Assembly (NCBI GenBank): GCA_020025345.1
Contig: JAHHSH010000008.1
Coordinates: 1 to 36,991, forward strand
Direction: 5' to 3'
Source of the DNA: Oscillospiraceae bacterium
GTDB lineage: Bacteria; Bacillota; Clostridia; Oscillospirales; Oscillospiraceae
Length of the DNA: 36,991 nucleotides
The translations under genes and the position numbers were made by a program. The notes under the pieces are model-generated. The model had not been told where the DNA came from. It did no database searches and saw only the letters and a program-made list of their open reading frames with translations. How positions within the stretch are numbered: position 1 is the stretch's first letter; each line of letters begins with the position of its first letter. This document shows positions 32,085-36,991 of this stretch, in pieces.

Positions 32085-32522
32085 GTGAATCGAAACAACT
32101 ATGACATTCCTTCTTCCGGCACGAGGGATTACGGACCGAATCCGCTCATTGTGAACATCGGCAGCTTTGCAAAACAGAATCCGTACGAGCGAACCACACT
32201 GTGGACAGGAGCGCAGCTGCAAGTAACACTTATGAGCATCCCTGTCCACGGAGATATCGGACTCGAAGTCCATACCGATTTTGACCAACTGATCCGCATT
32301 GAAGACGGCTGTGGTCTTGCCTTGGTGGAAAACTGGGCGCTGCGTTTGCACTATCAGCAGAGAATCAGCCCGGGCTACGCCTTAATGCTTCCCGCAGGCA
32401 CATACTGCAAGATCATCAACGAGGGAAACATCCCGCTGAAACTGTATGCCGTCTGTGCCCCGCACCCCTCGGGAACGCTCCCCACAACGAGAGAGGCAGC
32501 CGAAGGGGCCGAAAACGCATGA
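32085..32522 (+). CDS. Cupin domain protein
   Basis: This protein of about 145 residues has a single cupin barrel. The first motif region reads SIPVHGDIGLEVHTDFDQLIRIEDGCGLALV, in which a His and Glu take metal-binding positions, and the second is GYALMLPAGTYCKIINEGNIPLKLYAVCAPHP. Cupins are diverse and the ligand or reaction is not clear. The start is probably GTG 32085, eight bases after GGAGG; ATG 32079 is two bases from that site and less likely. It appears to be monocistronic, convergent with the HD-domain gene. Confidence 0.85.
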   Translation: MNRNNYDIPSSGTRDYGPNPLIVNIGSFAKQNPYERTTLWTGAQLQVTLMSIPVHGDIGLEVHTDFDQLIRIEDGCGLALVENWALRLHYQQRISPGYALMLPAGTYCKIINEGNIPLKLYAVCAPHPSGTLPTTREAAEGAENA

Positions 32523-32599
32523 TGCCCGCCACAGGCAAAACGTCTCGGCCGGCTCTTCCGGCTGCCGGGGATATATGTTCTTTTCGGCGTTGAGCAGGC

Positions 32600-33547
32600 T
32601 CATTGATGCCGATAGATGCGCTTTTCCAGCGCAAAGATGCGGCCGCTGAATTCTCCCACCTCAAGCCCTTCCATGGACTCACGGTAGATTTCCATGCGGC
32701 TGTCGATCTTGTCGATCTCGGAGAGCAGCTCACTTTCCGCGCAGACAGGCACCACTGCCGCGCCAAATTCAGGCTCACCGTGGTGCGAGAGGATCATATG
32801 CTGCAGCAGCACCGATTTGTCCTCCGGCACGCCAAGCCGTTTGGCAACCTCTGCCACTTCCTGCGCCCCCATGACCAAATGGCCGAGCAGTTGCCCTTTC
32901 ACCGAATAATTCGTCGCCAGCCCCAGCTGTGAGAAGGTAAACTCCTTCTCCTTTGCAAAGTCGTGCAAAAAGGTCCCTGCCAGCAGCAGGCTTCGGTCGA
33001 CTACATCTGCGTAAACCCCCGCCAGGAAGTTTGCGATTTTCAACATATTGGCAGTGTGCATCAAAAGTCCCGAGACAAAACTGTGGTGAACGCTCTTTGC
33101 CGCAGGGATACTGCGCAGCGCGGCGTAGTGTTCCTGCATCATTTGAAGACAGATCTTCTGATAGTCCGAATCGGCAATGGTGCGGATCAGCTGCTCCACC
33201 TCCTGCATGGTGCCATCCACATCAATCGGCGCCACAGGAACCAAATCAGAGACGTTATACGGGTCATCCTGCTCTGCCAGACGAATCTTCTCAATGACGA
33301 CTTGGGAAGCACCTCTGAACTCAGAAACCTCGCCCCGGATCTTGACAACCTTCCCCTCATCGCCCGTGCCGATGGGGCCGGAATAGTTCCAAACTCTGGC
33401 CTCGATCGTTCCGCTCTTATCGGCAAGTGTCGCATTCAGAAAGGGCTTTCCGTTTGCCGCCGTTTTGGGATAAACGCCCTTCAAAATATAAAAGCCCTCC
33501 ACCTGATCACCTGTGTTCATATCGCAAATCAACTTGTTGTAGTCCAT
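32600..33547 (-). CDS. YhaM-like HD-domain phosphohydrolase/3'-5' exoribonuclease
   Basis: This 315-residue protein has an N-terminal OB-fold (GFYILKGVYPKTAANGKPFLNATLADKSGTIEARVWNYSG) and a C-terminal HD domain with AKSVHHSFVSGLLMHT and LAGTFLHDFAKEKEF, where HD is the metal-binding pair. This OB-HD architecture is that of YhaM, a Firmicute 3'-5' exoribonuclease that trims mRNA and DNA 3' ends. Length matches. The ATG at 33547 follows AAGGAG; the earlier in-frame start at 33598 lacks a ribosome site. Single gene, convergent with the cupin gene. Confidence 0.93.
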   Translation of the reverse strand: MDYNKLICDMNTGDQVEGFYILKGVYPKTAANGKPFLNATLADKSGTIEARVWNYSGPIGTGDEGKVVKIRGEVSEFRGASQVVIEKIRLAEQDDPYNVSDLVPVAPIDVDGTMQEVEQLIRTIADSDYQKICLQMMQEHYAALRSIPAAKSVHHSFVSGLLMHTANMLKIANFLAGVYADVVDRSLLLAGTFLHDFAKEKEFTFSQLGLATNYSVKGQLLGHLVMGAQEVAEVAKRLGVPEDKSVLLQHMILSHHGEPEFGAAVVPVCAESELLSEIDKIDSRMEIYRESMEGLEVGEFSGRIFALEKRIYRHQ

Positions 33548-33689
33548 GCTTCGTCTCCTTAAAATCGCTTTTACATTGTCCGACGCTTCTATGTGCATAG
33601 CGTTCGGCTTTCTTTTGTTTATTTACAGCATAGCACAGGTGCTGCCCAAAATAAAGGACGCCCGCTCAAATTTCATACCGCCGCAAGCA

Positions 33690-33722
33690 AAGAAAAGGGC
33701 GGCGCAGAAACTGCACCGCCCT
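33690..33722 (-). terminator. Terminator of the ICMT-like operon
   Basis: GGGCGG-GCAG/CTGC-CCGCCC with a three-base loop followed by TTTTCTTT on the minus strand. It is about 110 bases after the operon's last stop; that spacer holds nothing recognisable. Confidence 0.8.
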
Positions 33723-33833
33723 AACTATAGAAAAATCTCCGTCAAAATCCCGCAAGTTCTCGATTTTTATACTGCCATCGAACCCGGGCAGCTTCCAACG
33801 CTCCCCACGCCTTCTCTCAACACTGACCCGACG

Positions 33834-34319
33834 TCACATAAGCGACAAAATCAGGCCGTCCATCACCGCAGCAATGAAAAACATCAAGATTCCTTTTACA
33901 AAGGAGAGCAAGTGATTTTTAGGGTTGCGGTACAACTTCGGTCGGTTTTTCGTACCAGAGAAACGGACACGCTTTGTGTGCCGCCACCACAGCAGATCTA
34001 TAACCAAAAAATCGAACGCGTTTAGGATTTCACCCATCACCAGCACATTTCGGAAATTTGGCAGGAAACCGTCCTCCCGCACAAAGAAACACAAGAGCAG
34101 CAGCAAAACCGTATAGAGCAGGAGATTGGAAAGGAATCTGGCCGCCGGAGATACCGTTTTGACCTGCGCACCGAGCACCGGATCAGCCTTTACTTGCCCT
34201 TGTATCTCGTCCGGATAAGCCGACAATCCTTTCAGATTCTTCTCGTCTGTGCCGGTTCCAAGATAGCAGATGCCCCAGAAAGCCAGACACAGGCAAATCG
34301 TTTCCAGTATAAACAGCAT
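33834..34319 (-). CDS. Uncharacterised four-helix membrane protein
   Basis: This 161-residue protein has about four hydrophobic segments: LFILETICLCLAFWGICYL at the N-terminus, LSNLLLYTVLLLLLCFFV, then a segment around VLVMGEILNAFDFLVIDLLWW, and a C-terminal SFVKGILMFFIAAVMDGLIL. Between the second and last helices lies the motif WWRHTKRVRFSGTKN. Similar proteins occur in clostridia without a named function. It starts one base after the stop of the ICMT-like gene, so the pair is translationally coupled. It may be a membrane partner of the methyltransferase. I give it no function. Confidence 0.75.
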   Translation of the reverse strand: MLFILETICLCLAFWGICYLGTGTDEKNLKGLSAYPDEIQGQVKADPVLGAQVKTVSPAARFLSNLLLYTVLLLLLCFFVREDGFLPNFRNVLVMGEILNAFDFLVIDLLWWRHTKRVRFSGTKNRPKLYRNPKNHLLSFVKGILMFFIAAVMDGLILSLM

Positions 34320-34320
34320 A

Positions 34321-34827
34321 TCAGCTCTCGCCCTCTTTTCTTCGGGGGATCCACGGGATGCAGCGGTTCACCTTTTTGCAGTAGTCAAGATACGCCTTCC
34401 CGTACAGCGCCGCCAGCCATTTTTCCTCGGTGCGTTTCACCATCACCATCATCAAAAGATGATAAACAGGGCACAAAAGCAGCAAAAGCAGATTACCGCT
34501 CCAAAGCAGCAGCCCCCACATCAAAAACATGATGGCCGAATAGATTGGATTGCGCACCCAGGCATAGGCGCCGGAGGTAACCAGTTCGTTGCGCCGGATA
34601 TGCTGCGCGATTTTCGTAGTAATCACTGCATTGACCCATAAAAGCGCTGCTGCGATGATGCAGGCAGCCGCCAGCAGCTTCAAAGGAAGCACCACAGGTG
34701 GAAAATGCAGAACCGGGAGCATGCCAAATTGATTCAAAAGAAGGGCCGCAAGGGTCAGCGCAAACATCAGCGCCGCATAATAAGGTCCAATGCCATATTG
34801 GGATAAGGGCTTTTTATCTTCCATCAT
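34321..34827 (-). CDS. Isoprenylcysteine/phospholipid methyltransferase-like membrane protein (ICMT/PEMT family)
   Basis: This 168-residue protein has four or five membrane helices and, in its C-terminal half, the ICMT/PEMT signature: ELVTSGAYAWVRNPIYSAIMFLMWG, followed by EEKWLAALYGKAYLDYCKKVNRCIPW. This family uses S-adenosylmethionine to methylate lipids or prenylated substrates at the membrane; bacterial substrates are mostly unknown. GAGG lies a few bases before tandem ATGs. Its promoter is overlaid by a 26-base palindrome with an iron-box core, so expression may respond to metal. The next gene is coupled with a one-base gap. Confidence 0.9.
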   Translation of the reverse strand: MMEDKKPLSQYGIGPYYAALMFALTLAALLLNQFGMLPVLHFPPVVLPLKLLAAACIIAAALLWVNAVITTKIAQHIRRNELVTSGAYAWVRNPIYSAIMFLMWGLLLWSGNLLLLLLCPVYHLLMMVMVKRTEEKWLAALYGKAYLDYCKKVNRCIPWIPRRKEGES

Positions 34828-34841
34828 ATTACCTCGTCACT

Positions 34842-34867
34842 ATTTAGTTAGCGTCAACTAACTAAAT
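34842..34867. promoter_or_regulatory. 26-base palindromic iron-box-like operator
   Basis: Perfect 10-base arms ATTTAGTTAG/CTAACTAAAT around a 6-base centre, including the core GTTAG-CGTCAA-CTAAC (34847-34862). It overlaps the end of the -10 element and covers the predicted transcription start. Confidence 0.78.
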
Positions 34868-34894
34868 GATAACACACACGCAGCCCGTTTTCAA
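34866..34894 (-). promoter_or_regulatory. Promoter of the ICMT-like operon
   Basis: Minus-strand TTGAAA (34894-34889), 17-base spacer, TATCAT (34871-34866). It lies 22 bases after the retron RT stop, with no terminator between. Confidence 0.7.
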
Positions 34895-34916
34895 TTTGTT
34901 TTTTCCTCTGCCCTTT

Positions 34917-35966
34917 TCAGCGGCCACTCGCCGCCAGCTTTTGCTTCGCCTCGCGGAACCACTGGTTCTCCGGCTCAATCTGTAAAACATACTGCGTCCT
35001 GCCTAACAGGTGCTGCAGGTATCTCTCCTCATCGGGCTTGCCATCCACTATGAAATCCCTGTGTTCGCCACGCATAATGCTCTCCCCCGGCCCGAATTTC
35101 AGCGCATAGTAAATCTCTTGCCGCAAGCGACGTTTATAGGCAGAGGATACATTCACCTTCTCATTCACGGTCAGTCCGGTCACACTCTGTCGGCTGGCAT
35201 TCGTAATAAAATGCGTCTTATCCTCATTTAAGTCAAAGCCCTCCTGCTCCAGCATCCGTTTGACCTTCAGATACACATCGTACAGCGGCCGATCCGCAGA
35301 AAATGTCATATCATCGCAATAGCGTGTATAGGCGATCCCTCGCGCCTTGCACCAGCGTCCGATATTGTTGTCAAAGTTGCGCATCACAAGGTTGGAAAGT
35401 GCCGGCGAAGTGGACGCCCCTTGCGGCAGGGACTCCTTCCGGCAGCAAAGCTCTGTCAGCATTATGCCGATCTGCGCGGGAAAATAGCGCGTATGAAACG
35501 CCGCCCTATACACCTGGTCGAACCGGATGCTGCCGAAAAAATCCGTAATGTCCAGTTTCAGAAGGTAGCGCTTTCCCACATGCGGTTGCGCATTCTGCGC
35601 AATATGTCTGCCTCTGCAATAGGCCATGGCATACGGAGAAACCGGCAGCTTTGCAAGAATGTTCCGCCGGATAATATTCTGAAATCTTCGCAGCTCTTTG
35701 CAGGGTACATACAGCCGCCGCACGCCGCCGGAGCGTTTCGGTATTTCCAACGCCCTGTAAGCACGGTCTGCATGCTTCGTATAGTAAAATAAATTCCTTC
35801 TGCCGATGTGCAGGAAATCCGCCAGCTGCCATGTATCATACAGGAAGGGCAGAGCATTGACGGTACGAAAGTCCAGCACCATGTCCGCAGCCGCCCGCTC
35901 ACCGAATCGAGTCACAAAATGCGCGTCGCAATCGTCAAAGAAAACCCTGTCATTTTTGACTTTCAT
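34917..35966 (-). CDS. Retron reverse transcriptase
   Basis: This 349-residue protein is a retron-type reverse transcriptase. It has the catalytic Asp-containing block LDITDFFGSI (138-147), LPQGASTSP (180-188), and the active-site YCDD (216-219). Both retron-specific signatures are present: NAxxH as NAQPH (125-129) and VTG (262-264). The C-terminal thumb ends without any fused domain. It would prime from the 2'-OH of a G in the upstream RNA and copy the msd into multicopy single-stranded DNA. ATG 35966 follows AAGGAGGGGG; the longer frame to 36047 covers the ncRNA. The first ~40 residues before the RT core are unusual. No effector gene is obvious beside it. Confidence 0.95.
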   Translation of the reverse strand: MKVKNDRVFFDDCDAHFVTRFGERAAADMVLDFRTVNALPFLYDTWQLADFLHIGRRNLFYYTKHADRAYRALEIPKRSGGVRRLYVPCKELRRFQNIIRRNILAKLPVSPYAMAYCRGRHIAQNAQPHVGKRYLLKLDITDFFGSIRFDQVYRAAFHTRYFPAQIGIMLTELCCRKESLPQGASTSPALSNLVMRNFDNNIGRWCKARGIAYTRYCDDMTFSADRPLYDVYLKVKRMLEQEGFDLNEDKTHFITNASRQSVTGLTVNEKVNVSSAYKRRLRQEIYYALKFGPGESIMRGEHRDFIVDGKPDEERYLQHLLGRTQYVLQIEPENQWFREAKQKLAASGR

Positions 35967-35988
35967 AGATTCCCCCTCCTTAAAACAG

Positions 35989-36187
35989 AAATCAGCCTTT
36001 TGCAGTACAAATTCACCTAATATAAGCGGAGGCGAACCGTTAATCACGCAGTGATTCTTTAGTTCGTCGGAGCGTTATTAGGCACCTCGCTTCAGCGAGT
36101 TCCCTCTCAGGAAACCGGGACAGCGACTCGCTGCCCCTTCTCAGAACACGACATTCTAAGCTGTACACTACTGCAAAAGGCTGATTT
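35989..36187 (-). ncRNA. Retron msr-msd RNA
   Basis: On the minus strand the ~199-base RNA starts with a1 (36187-36169) and ends with a2 (36007-35989), perfect 19-base complements. Between them lie the msr hairpins: GGG-CAGCG-ACT-CGCTG-CCC (36117-36137), a G-U-containing GTTTCC/GGGAAC stem (~36100-36115) and CTCGC-TGAA-GCGAG (36086-36099). The msd is a long imperfect stem, CCTAATA/TATTAGG (36016-36022 with 36076-36082) with an inner CGAAC/GTTCG and an apical AATCAC-TGC-GTGATT (36042-36056). Candidate priming G lies in the CAGC or TTAGA just after a1. a2 ends about eight bases before the RT ribosome site, the standard retron order. Confidence 0.9.
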
Positions 36188-36194
36188 TTTCTAT

Positions 36195-36223
36195 ATTATA
36201 CTCCCCATGTTCTTTGAAAGCAA
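36195..36223 (-). promoter_or_regulatory. Retron promoter
   Basis: Minus-strand TTGCTT (36223-36218), 17-base spacer, TATAAT (36200-36195). The predicted start at about 36188 coincides with the 5' end of the a1 repeat. Confidence 0.85.
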
Positions 36224-36326
36224 GAGCGGTACACACCCGCTGATTCCGTTATGGATCGAGATTTTTTATAATATATCATCTAATTCTTTCAATATATTAG
36301 CAAATTGCATGATGAGAACCATGTAC

Positions 36327-36991
36327 TCATCGGTTGCCGGAAGCATACGCTCCCATGTGGATGTCCAGCACCCCTCTGGGCGGCTGGATCAGTGCATCCT
36401 CATACTGGCACTTCCACCGGACCTCCCGACTCAATTCTCCCTCTTCTACACCGTCAATGGTCTCCCCATCCTCAATCGGATTGTCCTTTTCCAGAATGTA
36501 GGAAGCAACATTGTAGGCGTGATTGACCACCCAATTGGGATCCATGCCGTGAAAGTGGTACTGAAGATCCGGCAGGAAAAGTGTGCTCATACCCACCGTG
36601 TCCACCAGCATATCCTCCGTCTCTTGGATGTTGAAAAAGCGGACATTGACGCCAAAGCGGATAAAGCGGTCAGCCCCCTCAATTTGATGGGTACGCACAT
36701 CTTCTGCCAAAAACAGTTTTCCACAGTTCTGGAAGTAGAACGCCTCGCAGGTGGGATACAACTCTGCCAGCGCATCCAAAAAGTCCATATCTAGATTGGC
36801 ACGCTGCCGTGCCGGGAGCGCCGAGGCCAGCATATCGATCGCCACCACCTGATATTGGCACTCCCGGAAGATCCGTTCCCGATCCTCCTGACAGTCCCAC
36901 ATCTGGCTCGTGAGGAACGGATCAAAGCTCTCCCCCTCAAAGCTGCTGCATCCCGTTACCATGAGCTGCACCGGGCATTTGCCGTCCTCGA
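36327..36991 (-). CDS. DUF4261 domain protein (5' end outside the window)
   Basis: The frame is open to the last base of the window, so the N-terminus is missing; about 221 residues are visible. The visible part includes SSFEGESFDPFLTSQMWDCQEDRERIFRECQYQVVAIDMLASALP, LAELYPTCEAFYFQNCGKLF, and RFGVNVRFFNIQETEDMLVDTVGMSTLFLPDLQYHFHG, followed by PNWVVNHAYNVASYILE, and ends GVLDIHMGAYASGNR. These match the DUF4261 family (Pfam PF14080), of unknown function, often linked to suppressor-of-fused-like or contact-dependent immunity contexts. It is upstream of the retron on the same strand, but 104 bases separate its stop from the retron -35 element. Function unknown. Confidence 0.82.
   Translation of the reverse strand, partial: EDGKCPVQLMVTGCSSFEGESFDPFLTSQMWDCQEDRERIFRECQYQVVAIDMLASALPARQRANLDMDFLDALAELYPTCEAFYFQNCGKLFLAEDVRTHQIEGADRFIRFGVNVRFFNIQETEDMLVDTVGMSTLFLPDLQYHFHGMDPNWVVNHAYNVASYILEKDNPIEDGETIDGVEEGELSREVRWKCQYEDALIQPPRGVLDIHMGAYASGNR

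Noticed and set aside
33771..33795. GGGTTCGAT on the minus strand, resembling a tRNA T-loop
   Set aside because: The flanking bases do not form a T stem, and no acceptor, D or anticodon arm can be drawn around it.
34321..36326. ICMT-like pair or DUF4261 as the retron effector
   Set aside because: The ICMT-like operon has its own promoter and operator, and the DUF4261 gene ends about 100 bases before the retron promoter. Neither is a known retron effector family, so I do not assign the role.
36207..36794. 195-codon plus-strand frame at the right end
   Set aside because: It is antisense to the DUF4261 coding region and starts in the retron promoter region; no family resemblance.
1..36991. CRISPR arrays, insertion sequences, prophage genes or tRNA/rRNA genes
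   Set aside because: None was found on reading both strands; no regularly spaced repeats or transposase frames are present.

Overview
The window reads as a chromosomal segment of an anaerobic, gut-type Firmicute in the class Clostridia, most likely an Oscillospiraceae-like genome. This rests on mid-50s GC as judged by eye, strong GGAGG ribosome sites, TTGACA/TATAAT promoters with 17-base spacers, and clostridial families (DUF1836, CmpB-type permease, double FeoA with FeoB and a Cys-rich partner, P1B ATPase with a DUF6110/DUF1490-like partner, DUF4261). Genus and species cannot be read from the sequence. No rRNA, tRNA, CRISPR array or insertion sequence was seen.

Layout. 1-2500: the end of a complex I/Mrp-like proton-channel subunit, a threonine aldolase and a CrtO-like membrane acyltransferase. 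2500-5740: ferrous iron uptake operon feoA-feoA-feoB plus a 52-residue Cys-rich FeoB partner, with several copies of one inverted repeat. 5740-10870: CmpB-type membrane protein, nucleoside hydrolase, DegV, a DUF1836 regulator coupled to a low-molecular-weight phosphatase, and ProC. 10870-16500: acyl-ACP thioesterase overlapping a cation/proton antiporter, oligoendopeptidase F, and a ybaK-nitroreductase-marR operon with its own operator. 16500-20340: a heavy-metal P-type ATPase operon with a PacL-like partner and a 26-residue microprotein, then an AraC regulator. 20630-29900: NhaC antiporter, SPFH/slipin protein behind a candidate structured leader RNA, a tandem WYL regulator pair, a flavodoxin, a 53-residue orphan gene, a PaaI thioesterase and a MATE exporter. 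30000-34830: ABC-F protein, cupin, YhaM-like HD protein, and two membrane proteins (one ICMT-like). 34900-36230: a retron, with promoter, msr-msd RNA bounded by a perfect 19-bp a1/a2 repeat, and a reverse transcriptase with NAxxH, YCDD and VTG motifs. The far end holds a DUF4261 gene cut by the window edge.

Two systems stand out. First, the retron is complete in RNA and reverse transcriptase but has no recognisable effector beside it. Second, the inverted repeat GTTAG-N6-CTAAC occurs five times, always in a promoter or intercistronic region: twice before feoA, once before feoB, once at the araC transcription start and once at the promoter of the ICMT-like operon. It looks like the operator of one metal-responsive repressor that ties these units into a regulon. 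The repressor is not encoded in the window.
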